Notes: generated by a model from the sequence alone, not told the origin. A stretch of DNA of 64,000 nt from Cryptomeria japonica (GCF_030272615.1 NC_081414.1:520556185-520620184); one strand, 5' to 3'; positions 35,508 to 47,813 are shown, counted from the first letter of the stretch. A program made the numbers and translations.

Positions 35508-36719
35508 TGTTGGCATTTTTTATGATTATGTTGTGATTTTCATTGATGGACACACACTTGCTATGAGATCCCTTTTCGTATGTATGAGTTATGCTCAACC
35601 GGTATTTGTTTCAAACTGGTATTATGTTGTAGTCTTTAGACTATCGGTGTTTTGCAAAAAGTGTTTACCGATCTCAAGCGGCATGAGGACCTCAAGCAGT
35701 TCGAGGATCTCAATCGGAATGGAGCAAAGGAACTAAAAGTGACAGTTATCATTTTTCCCAGTCTTCATTTTTGTCAAACCAGTAATCTGTTTAATAGTTA
35801 AACTGGTATTACTCTAAGCTACCAACCGATAATAGGTAAAGTTGTATAAACCGGTAATACTCTATGATGAGTTACCAACCAGTATATTTTTGTGATGAGT
35901 TACCATCCACCGACACTTTGACGGTGATTTTGTGTTGTGTTACCAAATGTGTCTAGATACAATGAACCTAGGAACTTGCAATGTAATCCTATTGGACCGA
36001 CACGAAATCAGATTCCTTTTAAGGACATCATGTCTAGGGTTTTAAAAAATGTGTGTAGCTGTTAGGGTTTTTGGTGGTTGATGAGTTCTTGTATGTGCGA
36101 TCTTAATAGAGAAGATCAAGTCTGTGTATTGTAACAGAGTGTGAATTTATTGAAGACTGAAGTAATACTCAAATGCATTTGCAATACGATATCATGGATC
36201 TAACCAAGCAGACTGTGCTATTTGCTAGATCATTCACTTGTTGATTACTCACATCTTTGAAAAGTTAGAAACCCTTAACTAGATAGGCCCAGAAAAGCCT
36301 TTGTAAATCCTCTAACAAGGTGATTCACATGTGTGGATCTAAAATCCTCTCACAAGGTAGTCTTTAATCGGACTTATCTCTTAACAGAGATTGAGATTCC
36401 TACTAGGGTCTGTTCTAGTAAAGAACATTGTATGATCTTAACTGGTCTGACCTAAACCGGTCTGGTTGCTATTCTATAGATAGTTACTTGTGAGTTTCAT
36501 CTCACTATGGTTTTTCCCATTTCGGTTTCCACATCAAAATATCTTGTGTTATGGTGATTGTGCTTCTGTGGGTGAATGACTTACTTGTTGTTTGGTTTGT
36601 ATTTGTGTTAACCAGTTTGTTAGTTAAACTGTTATACCAGTTTACTGCTAGACTGATAAAGTGTTTGAAATCAGTATTTTTTGGTATACTAATTCACTTG
36701 TCCCTCTTAGTATTCATCA
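35508..36719 (+). repeat. NA1 3' LTR
   Basis: It runs from TGTTGGCATTTTTTATG to TTAGTATTCATCA and is 1212 bp. It is clearly more similar to its 5' partner than the Copia-2 LTRs are to each other, which fits NA1 being the younger insertion. Confidence 0.95.
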
Positions 36720-36724
36720 AATAT

Positions 36725-37808
36725 TACAATGGGGAATGTACATGCATTCAGGCACAATGCATAGAGCTAATTGTTCAAAAGATAATGACTCGGATGGCTA
36801 CAACCTTAGGGAAGTCTCACTGACTTACAACAAGACTTAGACTACAATTCGGAAGAAATGAACTAAAAGAATAACATCTCCAAATGCTTGATTACAGTTC
36901 CAGTTAAGCATAATTTGTTTTCTCTGCAACACTAATCTCTGCTCAATCACAATGCCGAAAGATGAATCCTTTTTTGTACATACACCACTCTTTGGTAATG
37001 CAAAGATAACCTTGATACCTAATTTACATGACAATATCACCTATATATACAATTCATCAACCTTGACAACTAGGTTGGCTAAATCCTCAACTCACAATTG
37101 CAAAATTACATCACATGATATAACGATCAACCATCGATCAAATACAATGATTTACTTGACATAACATGGTCCTAAACCAAATCCCTAAATAGGCAACATC
37201 GTTGAAAATTACGCCAAGATCAACTGCTACACGCTACACCAACAGGAAAATCACATAACATGAAGAACATCTCTGGTTCAACAAAATCATCAAAAAATTG
37301 CACAATGATCAATGAAGATCACTAGGACAAATAAGACACAATTAGGAAACACCAAAAAGCACATTAGAATCATCAACAACAACTACACCAACACCACTTA
37401 TCAAATCTTCATCGATCAACATCTGAACCTCAAGAACAATCAAACAACAGTAACTGTCATGAAGAAAGATAACTTGTGGAGAACCAAATCATGAACCATC
37501 TGTAATGAAGATACACAAGTCCACCCCAAATATTATCCAAAAAACTCAGCTCAAGATTTGATCATACCAAAATATACTGAAAGAAATACTGAACTCTGCA
37601 AAGCATTGATCAGATAAGAAAACTGCAAAACTGGATCATATGATATGATCAATTATGCTTCCCGGAACACCAAAACCAATATAGAAGAATATAATGATAC
37701 TAGAGATACTCCACACACCAAACCATAATCCCAATAAACCAATCACTCGAGCAGGATTTTGTTGACATCGATGATAACAACATATCCTAGCAATAGCAAT
37801 GTTCAACA
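36725..37808 (-). repeat. Copia-2 5' LTR, right part
   Basis: It continues TACAATGGGGAATG, which follows AATAT without a gap in the other LTR (about 23188), and ends GCAATGTTCAACA before TTGAG. Small indels and many substitutions separate it from 22964-24183. Confidence 0.9.
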
Positions 37809-37813
37809 TTGAG

Positions 37814-38305
37814 AGGTGTCGGGACACAAAATGCCTTTATGGAAAATCTCTTGAATCTCCCACCTTGTCCTCTCAATCCTCTCCTCCACTTTCTTTCAAT
37901 CTCAACCCTTCATTCAAAATTAATCTTGGCCCTTCATTTTGACCTTCTCTAATCCATAAATTGGAGTCTCATTTCCTCACAAATTATCCACCTTTCATGC
38001 AATCTATCAATCACACCATCATAATGTCAAATTCATCCCCCATCTAAGCAATATCTATCCATCACTCAATCATCCAATCTAATACAATATTATTGTGTAG
38101 TGGAGAGAATTCCACATCCAAATCAAGAGTCAATCCAATCAAGTGGAGCTTGGGGCGCAAACTCTACTTCACCTGAGGCTCAATCCAAGGAGCAATTGAA
38201 GATCATCTTGAAGGTATAAATGGTTTATTTCATGTTATTTGAATTATTTGTGCTTTTGGATTGAAGCTAACCTTTTAACCTATTGCTTGTTTTTCCCTTG
38301 GTTCA
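37814..38305 (+). mobile_element. Gypsy-2 5' LTR, right half
   Basis: Sequence resumes directly after the Copia-2 target duplication and ends TTGGTTCA just before a PBS-like stretch. The AAGGTATAAATGG near 38213 could be a transcription signal but is unproven. Confidence 0.55.
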
Positions 38306-38308
38306 TTT

Positions 38309-38327
38309 TGGCACACCCGATGGGACC
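38309..38327 (+). promoter_or_regulatory. Gypsy-2 candidate primer binding site
   Basis: TGGCACACCCGATGGGACC begins three bases after the LTR's terminal CA. Its GGC(A/G)C(A/G)CCxGxTxGGG look is like Tat-type plant Gypsy sites. The tRNA is not assigned. Confidence 0.5.
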
Positions 38328-38517
38328 CATGTCCCTATAATCTAATTATTTTTGGCTTGTTTTAGCATTTTTACTCGCAAGTTCTCGGAATGACATCTAA
38401 GACTACACTTCGTCATCTCTATAGCACTGTTTTCACGTCTCTATAGTGCTACTTATGTGTCTCTATTTAAATTTGAATTCTCCCACAAACAGTTTTTCCA
38501 AGATCGACATCTACACA

Positions 38518-38710
38518 GACCTCAATCCACATATCAATGTCGGCGTAGACCTCAATCCACAAATCAACGTCTACGCAGACCTCAATCCATAGATCAACAT
38601 CTGCACACACCTTAATCCACATATCAATGTCTATGTAGACCTCAATCCATGGATCAACATCTGCACAAACCTCAATTCATGGATCAATGTCTACATATAC
38701 TTCAACATCT
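38518..38710. repeat. 30-bp tandem repeat in Gypsy-2 leader
   Basis: Six units in exact 30-base register start at 38518, 38548, 38578, 38608, 38638 and 38668, with a partial seventh. The consensus begins GACCTCAATCCAYRKATCAA and ends in GTCTRYGYA. The period is ten codons, but one unit holds a stop in the best frame. Confidence 0.9.
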
Positions 38711-41039
38711 TTTCTTGGTTATTTTTTTTTCCCGCTTATTGTCTGTTTTTGAATTTTGAATTTTTAGACTAATTATTTTCTATGCAAAACCTCAATTAGC
38801 ATCTGCGTAGATGGCTCAACATTTGTGCTTGCACTTCAACATCTCCACTGTTAGTGTTTAATTTTGGATTTTTGCTAAATTTTCTCCATCCTTGCAACCT
38901 TTTCATCTATCCAAGACCAAGAACTAAAACTACTAATCACTTGTGCAGGACGTTTGTCAAAGGAAATCTTAATTTTTTACTACCTTAGATTTCTTTTTTT
39001 TTTTGTCTTTTAGCATAGCAAACATTTTTTTTGTGGGTTAAAAAGAACCTTTGTTTGTAGTGTTTTTGTGCACTTGCATGTGTGTAGAGCGGTCCTACAG
39101 CTAACACACACTATCATCTCCCCTTGATCTTCGTGATCTTGGGTGCACGAGAAAAGTGTTAGCGACGATTGAGTTTTATTTTTATAGGTAGAGGGCCTGT
39201 TCCCGCGAGTAGCCCATAAGGCCAAGTGAGGAGAGAATGGCCCAAGTGGTGATGGGCTCTTGGTTAGGTCACCTCTCAACTGCTATATAAAATACGTGGG
39301 ATGAAAGTCCTGATGACGGGTGCTAATTGCATACCTACACTCACTTCCCCAATACCTTTGTTCTACAGGAAGGAAGCCTCTCAAGGGAGAGAACATATAT
39401 GGACACTTGAAAGAGAGTCTCATACTAAGAGCCTTGGTTTAGTAAGCCAAATCCTACATTAGTGGTGCAGGGGATGCAAATCGTATCCTAGAGTTACCTC
39501 TCATGTACCCACTTAAGATGAGACAACAATCCCTCTGCTAAAAGATCTTTAGATCTTCGGGATAAGAGAATTTGGTATGCCCAAGATGTGAGTGTCATGG
39601 AGGGGAGATAGTGCTACCAGAATCTCTATCTATCCAGTTGTTTGAGGTATCGATTTGTGAGAGAGGCTCATCTAATGGTTTTCATTTTTCAACCTAGGAT
39701 GTATGCTTGATGTGTCTTCATTTACATTTTTTTCATTGGGCTAATCTAGGCCCCCAATCACTTTTACGCTTCTCATAAAGCATTACCCTTGGCCAATGTG
39801 TCTTCATTGTCTGATATTTTCTTGCCAAGAGTAGAAGAGATCAAACATTTTCCAAATTTGACCAAAATTGATCAAATTTCGTTTGAAATTTTCACTCAAA
39901 ATTGTCAAAAATTGTCCTTCAAAGTCTCCACCCTATCAAAAACCGTGCTTCGGCGTCTCTGCCTCACTATTACAACATCTTCTTCCTGCTTTGATGTCTC
40001 TGCCCCACTTAAGTTTGCAAGAGGTTTCATTCATGCACCATAAAACCAAATCCCTTAAGCATCCAAAGAAGTCAATGTATCATCAAGTCAAGAAGAAGAA
40101 GCCCAGCTATAAGCAACTCCTCCAGTGTTGAAAGTTTTTATATATCAATTTTCAAAACTCTTGTTGAAACATAGGACCTTTTTGCATCATTTCCACGATT
40201 ATCTTCATGGTCACAATAATGAGTTTGATGAGGAGTCCTTGAGAATCTACGCTTTCCATCAAAGATCAAGTCTATCCCAAAGCATTAATAGGAGTGGTCA
40301 CATTCCTTTATCCAACTTGCCCCATCCTCAAATCTCTTATTGATTCACTTGTCCATCTAAGGTAACCTTTCCTATTCTCACATTTCTTTTCTTCAATAAA
40401 CCTCTTTTTCTTCCAAAATCATTATCATCTTTTATAAGGACTTAGCAAAATCAATCATCAAATCCCAATCAATCAATCAACCTCATCCTAAGGTTAATAC
40501 TTTGTAAAAGTTTGATTTAGACCTTTATCTTTAATCAATCATCAATTGGATTTTGTGCTTGGAAAATATTTTCTTAATCATTTGGGTTGATCAAAACCCT
40601 AATCCTTCTTGCCCTATTTTTCTTACGAATGTAAGTCTATCCTAAGTAGAAGAAGGCTTGATCAATTGTTCTTAATCCAAAGGTCTAAGTTTTTCTTAGC
40701 TTGGTTGTTACCTTGCTTTGTGGCCTGCATCATTAATCCCTAAACCTCTCCTAATCCTAATCCAAGGATCAAGGTGTCATCCAAATCCAAATCAATCTTG
40801 TCCTAATCCAAGCAAATCAAATTGAATCCAATCAATCCTTAAACAAATCCAAATTTGCTAAGTCCTAGTCCTCATCTTCATCTAACATCATCTCATAACT
40901 TTTCTCGATCAAGTCTATCCATTCAATTCCAAATTGTCACCCCATTCTCATCATTTTGAGGTTACCCTTGCATGGTCTATATGCACTCATGAAAGAGAAA
41001 GTTGGCTATTGAAAACCCACATTTGAAAATCATGGGTTG
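38711..41039 (+). other. Gypsy-2 leader, no clear gene
   Basis: The part 39060-39700 parallels the Gypsy-1 leader at 3330-3900, including the TATA box. The frames at 39789-40343 (84, 87 and 72 codons) show no motif. The text from 40480 to 40960 is rich in CAATCC/CCTAATCC words like 4600-5100 of Gypsy-1. No RNA gene is recognised. Confidence 0.5.
39284..39293 (+). promoter_or_regulatory. Candidate TATA box in Gypsy-2 leader
   Basis: TATATAAAAT lies after a GGTCACCTCT block, as in Gypsy-1 at 3508. It lies about 1 kb downstream of the putative PBS. Confidence 0.4.
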
Positions 41040-42456
41040 TGTTGGTCTTGATTTCTGGCTACTTTTTTTTCTATTCACAAATTATGCCTATGTTTACAAA
41101 AGAAGAGAACAACAAGAATAGGAAACAAAACAACATTAACAAGGTTTGCAAGTAAAAAACCTCCTATGCTTCAAGATTTATAAAGATTAGGTGAGTTAAC
41201 CTAATTGTGACTACTTTCTCACAACCTAGTAGATGGTTTACAGAAAACCAGCGCGAGTTTCTGCAAACTTCTTCAATTTAGTGCAACCAAACATGAATGA
41301 AAAATTTGTTTTGATTGTATGGGACTACAAAGATGTCACAAATACTAGCAATTTAGACCAGTGCCTTATCCGGGCATCAGAGTCATCAAAAACCATACTG
41401 AAATCTAACAACAGAATTCATATACTTTTCACTATTTTTGATCTATTAAATTTGTATATGCCTGGCATATACAAACTTCTAATCTGTACTAGACCTAGCC
41501 ATCAAATTCATGTGAATATACTGATATCAATGAAGATGAATTAAGTATATTTAATTTTCCTCCTTGAGAAAAAGACTTAAAACATTCCCATTAATTGCCT
41601 TGCAAATCATCTAATTAAACAATCCTTGATTATTTAATTAAAAATGAAAACCAACATACAAACATAAAGACAACACAGATCTGAGCTCAAAACATTTTGA
41701 CTATATATTATTATTTCTTCATCAAAGATTACAAAGATACAAGAATGATTCAAAATGCCAAAAACAAAGTCTACATATATTTCGCTAGAGCTTTGCTACA
41801 AAATTTTTGGGATCTCTCTTTCTAGGTAGTCCTGGTATCCTTTTATAGAACTTTGGATGCAACAAGCTTCAGACTTCCCTAGAAGAATATTCCTATCTTG
41901 ACAATCATTCCCTCCAAAAGTTACACTAGTTACAAGATTGTGATTGAGGGAGAAGCATAGCTATTTTTTGGAACACGTGCTTCTATAACTGATTGGTCAT
42001 CTAGCTAGAAAATGACAAAAAGGGAAGGTTCCTGACATGTGGTGCCTTTGTCTTAAGATATTTTGATTAGCCATTTGTTAATTATGGTGGAGATACCAGT
42101 GTGCTTTTCAAAGAAAACATGCAACATCTTTTAGATAACTAACCTTCCTATATTCACGGATCAGGCACCAGGCATCCTCAACTCTTCAAGGTTCCAATTA
42201 CCCAAAGTTTGTTATAGAAAAACAACTGCTCCAAGATACTGGTGAATTGTCACATATTGGAGCATCAGTTAGACCTTCTTGTTCTCATGTCTCTTTCAAA
42301 ATGTACTTGCTTTCCCATACTTTGAACATCTCAGCATTGGGCCAAGGAAAGTTGATAATTTTAAGCTAGTGTTTATTGAAACTTTTCCATTTCATCCTTA
42401 ATTGTTTAACTTCCTTTTCTAAAAAGACAAAATATAATTTTTCCTTTTCAATTTCC
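41040..42456 (-). other. Possible LTR or untranslated region of the ORF-A element
   Basis: TGTTGGTCTTGATTTC at 41040 and AAACAACATTAACAAGG near 41130 resemble the way reversed LTRs begin here. No matching partner copy was found, so the reading as an LTR is weak. No gene is seen; the 103-codon plus frame at 41233 lacks any motif. Confidence 0.25.
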
Positions 42457-45400
42457 TCAATAGTTTGAATAAACAAAAAAGATATTATCCATATTTATAA
42501 CATTATTTATCCTTTGAGACAACATGTGACCTAACTCCTCAATCCACACTCCCTTATCTTTCATCTTGTTTGCACTTAATAAACCTCTAGGAAACAATTC
42601 GAACTTTTCCCTGGCATATTCCTTTCGGAATAAATCTTCCCTTATTTTAATATCTATTCTTTCAGCTGCAAAACTGGGCAAGTCTTTAACTAATTCATAA
42701 GTAGACTTAATTGCATCATCAACATCTACTTCTTCCTGAGATAATGAATATATTGACTCTAAGTCCACTTCTCTTGCAATCCACTTGTCTAAGACTGGCT
42801 CCAAAGTAGCCTTTTCCTCCTTCAAAGAATGCAAGAGATTCATTATTCTTTTCATGTTCAAATATACAATTGCTACTTGAACAGTATCGACAAATTTCAA
42901 AATAGTGTCTATGACTTTTTCTTCATACTTATTTGCCAATATTGACTAAGCCTACTTTAACTTTTCAATTTCATCTTGAACACTCTCTATTAACGTAAAG
43001 CCAAAAGTCATGGGGGAAGGAGGAAATTCAATGATAGGACTGGAAGAAGAGGGCCTGGCAGGAGAAGAGGCAATCATCAATTGAGAGGGCCAACCCTTTT
43101 GTTGCTATCCTTCCAATCTGCCTTTTAATTCTGCAATTGTTTTTTCCTTACAAGCGATTTCAATCTTTGTATCATTGTAAGCCTTGAGAATTACTTCTAA
43201 TTTTTCCTGAAGATTTGCCTTCTCCTTTGCCTCTTTCTCAGCCACTACCATTCCAAACTTAGTAGACTCTAAAGTCATGCTAGAAGCTTCTCTTGCATCT
43301 ATATCTTTGACCCTCTTCACTATCACCCCCCTTGAGTAATCAGACCTTGAGAATTCACCCCTTTTTCTATTCCCTTCTCTTTTTAATGACCACATTACAA
43401 GAGCTGGATGGTCATTACTGTAGGTTATCCCCTCCAGGGGCTTAGTTTCTTTTCTTACTGCATCAAAAACCACAACATTTACTACATCCCACTCTAGGAG
43501 AATCAGCACTCCAACACTTTCAATTAATTTTATCCCCTCCTCTGGGGTAATCATCTCAAATTCTTTTAGCATTTCTTGTTTAATTTCTACTTCAATAGTA
43601 GATGGATCTTTATTTGGTTGTTCAACTTTTCTTTTTTCACATCTCTCCTTAAATTGATCCATATGCTTTCTCCAAACAAATTGCAAAAAGGCTCCTGACT
43701 TCACAAAATTGTCATCAACCAAAAACTCATCACAGGCCTATTTTATAATAGGATCCAATTCTCTTCCAAAAAATTCCTCAACAGTTAAATCCATTTTAGC
43801 ACCTGCTGGCTCCTCTGGCACTCCCTCCTGCAATTCTCCATAAGTAAAATAAATTTGTCCCAAGCTTCCTAATTGCATTAGTTGCTTAGCTATGGCTTGC
43901 TCATCACTATAGGTAATGGGGATTGGGAAGGTGAATACATAGCTTCACTTGCTTGTGCCTCTTCCTCCAATCTCTACCTCTTTGGGGAAGTCTAGAACTC
44001 AGGAGCATCCTCCATTGGCCTTTTGCCCTTTGATGTAGATGGCTCATCCCTCCTAGGAATCACCACATTATAGCCTGATTTCTTATACATTACATATTCA
44101 CCAGGAGGAATGATCTTAGCAAAGATAGGTTTAGTCAAGATGAGTTTGGCCTTTTCAAGGTCTGACTTTATTACTGCATCTTTTTTCTCACTTAGGGTTT
44201 CAATGGTGTCCTCAAAATATTCTATTAAAACTTTAACTTTTCCCCAAATGGATGAAATCTCTTTACTGGATCATAGCTTTAATCAAAATATTGGACAAAG
44301 TCAAGAGTTTTTTATATACCAACCATTTTGCTTTCCTCACCTCTTGCTCCACCAAATTAAACTCATTTCTTATTAAATCCTTAGGGAAGTGGAATTGATG
44401 AATTTTAGCACCACACTTGACCTTCTTTCTGAACATGCCATTGAAAAAATCTTCTCAATCAGCAAATCTTGCAACTATTGTTGCCAATTTGTAGGTCTTG
44501 AAGAACTTGTCAAAATGCAGCCAACCCCCTTTAGTACTCACAAATTGGTGTGAAATGGTAATGGTTGGAAAAATTGTTCCTCTGCCCTTATTTGTCAATT
44601 CTGGTTCATGTAGACTCCCAATCTACCTTATGATCTCAACAATACCTATTTTCAAGGGGACCTAATAAGGGAGCAAATATGGAGTTCCCCTAAAGGCATA
44701 CAATTTAAAAATAGTAGAACTAAGATACAAAATTATGTCACCCCAATTATGCACAATTTTGATATCTTCTACAAACTCCTTGGGTTTGGTAAATTCAAGA
44801 AGAACTTTTGGGATCCCGGGGTTCTCTTGACACAAGAGAATTCTTAACCTTGATGGAACACATCTATCAAACTTTAAATAGCTAGCATCTTCTATATCCT
44901 AGGATAGATCTGCACTCCATAATTGCACTGGCATGCTTTCACCATCTTTTAGTCTCAGTAAATCCATACCCTTTGCAAAATAGTCTACACCCTTGAACAA
45001 GAACATATGCATGAACAAATAATTCCAGCCAAAAGGCCTATCCACCTTGGCAATATTAATCCCAATCAAACCCTCATGGATCACATTTGCTAGATAAGGT
45101 GCAAAGTCATAAGCTACTGCTATAGATGGATTGAGAATTTGTGCCATCATGAGCATATAATGAGTTGGCATAGCATTTTTTGCATCCTCTCCAAAAACCT
45201 GACATAGAGACCAATATATTCCTTTATCCCTCAAAGTGAAAAAATTCATAGGGAAAGGTTCAACTGTACTGGGCCCTACCAATGTTAGCCCTCCTATTTT
45301 TGCAAATAATTCCCTCATTGGTCCACCCCTAGGATGATCTTTTTGAGTATCATAGACCTTCTTTAGCATTTCAAAATCAATCGGCTCTAGATAATTTGAA

Positions 45401-45783
45401 GATTCATTTAGCTGAAAAACCCTTCTAATCTCATCAGCTGTAACTTCAATCAAAGGGATTCCACTTACATTCCTTACAATTTTGGTAACAGAGTCATAAT
45501 TCTTTGCAATTTGGGTCAACAAGTCAACATCCATAAAAACTCCAGGGACCGCCAGTTTCCCGACATCTAATTGCCATATGTTGTTTGTAGGAGCAGATGC
45601 ATTTTGCTGGCTAAACCCCACCCTGAACAGACCTAAACCAAACATGCCTATCTGGGGATCTCTTAACCAATGTCCTTTGTCGAACAAATCATCACCAATT
45701 TGCAAGCGAGAAGATTTGGGTACAAGTTATTTCTATTTGGCAGAACTATTCGTACTGAACCAACTGTTCTAAAAAATCATCAT
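42457..45783 (-). pseudogene. ORF-A, unrecognised retroelement ORF
   Basis: Minus-strand ATG codons at 45783 and 45780 open a frame that can be followed to 42457. The first part, 45705-44899, is intact for 268 codons (WLRDPQIGMFG, IWQLDVGKLAVPG, TADEIRRVFQLNE, WSLCQVFGEDAKN, YLFMHMFLFKGVDYF) and looks globular. A middle part near 44110-44890 is shifted. The last part, 43760-42457, includes FLQFVWRKHMDQFKERCEK, a coiled coil (LQEKLEVILKAYND, KEKTIAELKGRLE) and KVIDTILKFVDTVQ. Stops in the last part are TAG at sites where Gln fits the context (near 43740, 43105, 42953 and 42947). No protease, RT or integrase motif is present. ORF-B carries a related layout. The function is unknown. Confidence 0.65.
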
Positions 45784-46171
45784 AGATGGCCCTTTCTTGA
45801 TAATCTATTTACCCTTTGAATTCACATCATGGTGCCATTTTTATCATTTAGGGTTTATCCTATTTTAACTTTTTGATTCAAACAACCCTTCAAATTTTTT
45901 AGAACCAGACAATGCCAACACACAAGAGCGAAAGTTGCAAATATAGCAATCATAGAACGACCCACAAAAGCTGCAAACTTTATCTCCGCTAACCCTTCAT
46001 GAAAGCCTTTTACAATCAAAATCTCAAAAAAAAAGATTTTATGAAGCAACCTCGACGGAAAATTAGCATTAATTCTCATTAGCCACACCACATGCTCTAC
46101 ATTTAATTAGTTTGAAATTCAAAATTTTCACTCCAACAGACAGAAGGGACTTTAGTGCGCTTTTTCCTTTA
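45784..46171. other. Leader between ORF-A and array E, no gene seen
   Basis: It lies upstream of ORF-A in its reading direction and has no recognisable motif. The 78-codon frame at 45855 has no support. Confidence 0.4.
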
Positions 46172-46528
46172 GTCACTGATCTACAAAGAGTAAATAACTT
46201 GCAACTCTCATTCACAGCTCAGCGACAACCGTTAGATCACTCAAATCTAACATGCCCTTTAACCTCCTAAATCTTATGAAGAGGGCCCGCCATACTGTAC
46301 CTATTTGCCTTTAGTTGCTGAGTCGCAATGGGTAAAAGACTTGCACCTTCCCATCGCGGTCTCACGACTACCATTGGATCAAATTCTTATCACTCAAACT
46401 TCAAGACACCTTCGTTGCTTGACCACCACCATTCCACGACTGGATCTCCACCTGCCCCCACCATTGATGGCTTGTCATTGAGTTGTGAAGACCGTTCAAT
46501 GCACAACTTCTCTTCATGGTCTCACGAC
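46172..46528 (-). repeat. Palindrome array E (GTYGYTGAG stems)
   Basis: Three imperfect hairpins share stem starts GTCACTGA/GTTGCTGAG/GTTGTGAAG and ends CAGCGAC/CTCACGAC/CTCACGAC. They lie at 46172-46226, 46314-46368 (inner arms CGCAATGGG/CCCATCGCG) and 46482-46528 (GTTGTGAAGACC against GGTCTCACGAC). Each is followed by an ACCGTTGGATCA-like tail, so hairpin and tail repeat together at intervals of 142 and 168. The array lies about 390 bases upstream of ORF-A. Confidence 0.7.
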
Positions 46529-47813
46529 CGCCGTTGGATTATTCAGATCTGCCCGACTTTTAAGAACCTGATACATGCATATAAGATCTTATTTAGGACT
46601 TAGGGAAAATTAAACTGCCCCAACTTTAATAAAAATGAAACCTGCCTAGGCTTAAGACTTAAATGGCCCCTTTTCAATGACATAATGACCCTTCTGATTA
46701 AGTGGTGAACAAGGTAATGATTAAAAAGACTTTTCCTTAGGACAAGAGACATGTAAAGGTTTTTTTATCGGATGATTTAAATTCATTAAACCCTAAACCC
46801 TTAGAAGCTTAAACCTACAGACATAGATCACTTAAAATTTGAAGAAACTTTCAGAGATATCAAGAATATTACAACACCACCCAAATTACTGATAACAGGT
46901 TGGTTTGAGGAAATGGTTATGGAAATTCAAGGATCAACCTATCAACCATGCCCATCTAGCTCATGCATTCCTAAAATTTGTCCAACTTCTGCCTACTCAT
47001 GTCTCCCTCCCCAACCCACTTACTAAGTTGTTAGTTAACAGATTTGTCCTTTCTTTAATTTATATATGTATATTACAATATTGACTTGTGCACACCCCTT
47101 ATGAAAGGAAAGCAAATGAACCAACAGTTGGGTGAACTCAATTAAGGTTCATCCTCTGCATTACAGGGCAGATCCTCGTGAGGTTTATAATGAATTTTTA
47201 TGTAGTAAATTTAGAAATGAATACACTTTTCAACAGAAAGTGCGAAAGGCTTTCACATTCATTCATCAACACAAAAGAATGCTACAAAGATCTATTTTTA
47301 AGTGTAAAGCTCACAGAATTCTACTTCCGCATATATAAATTCCATAAACTCATAGTAAAGTAAACTCAAAGTAGTGTAAATGCTTATCGATTCTCACTCA
47401 TGCCTCACAGGACAAGGGGGATCAGTGCCATTTAAACAACAATGAGACTTCTTGTAAACAACGAAAATCAGTGAATTCACAAACATAGAAAGAACTCGTA
47501 ATGAAATGACATATTACGCACATCAGCATACATCTCAACAAAGATTGCTAATCCTTCAAACACAGAGATTTTAAAGTTTGCATCAAAATAGCATTTCATT
47601 CAAGTACCAGAAATATCAGTTTTGAGAAATTCAAGAAAAATCAAATCTGTTCCTCCAAAACAAAGTTTTTCGACCCCTAACAAAGCTTTCTTTTTTTACA
47701 TATATAGCCTCCAGGCCAATAGTTTGTTACAAAATAACCCTAAACCTTTTAACTCTAACCTAGAGTCAAAGAAATTGTCTGCTTTGAACTTTATGAAACT
47801 AAATAAACAAAAC
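46529..47813. other. No gene seen
   Basis: AT-rich sequence with short frames only (61-91 codons) and no motif, repeat or RNA gene that I can support. Confidence 0.5.

Larger units (their letters stand above)
28977..36719 (+). mobile_element. NA1, pol-less LTR element (TR-GAG-like)
   Basis: Two LTRs of about 1.21 kb enclose a Copia-type PBS, two broken ORFs and a PPT. The flanks are AATAT at 28972-28976 and at 36720-36724. The 7743-bp element has no protease, integrase, RT or RNase H motif in any frame. Shared PBS, PPT and LTR-end sequence suggest it used Copia enzymes in trans. TR-GAG elements are known in plants, but the second long ORF is unusual. Confidence 0.9.
22964..37808 (-). mobile_element. 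Copia-2, decayed Ty1/Copia element with NA1 nested inside
   Basis: It has two LTRs, a PBS and a PPT in minus orientation and a broken Copia gag-pol. It is flanked by TTGAG at 22959-22963 and 37809-37813, a 5-bp target-site duplication. NA1 occupies 28977-36719 within its 5' LTR, leaving about 7.1 kb of Copia-2 itself. Confidence 0.95.

Noticed and set aside
39010-39279. 89-codon minus-strand frame with a Cys-rich end
   Set aside because: It lies antisense in the leader block conserved between Gypsy-1 and Gypsy-2, which carries a plus-strand TATA box. No matching frame exists in Gypsy-1.
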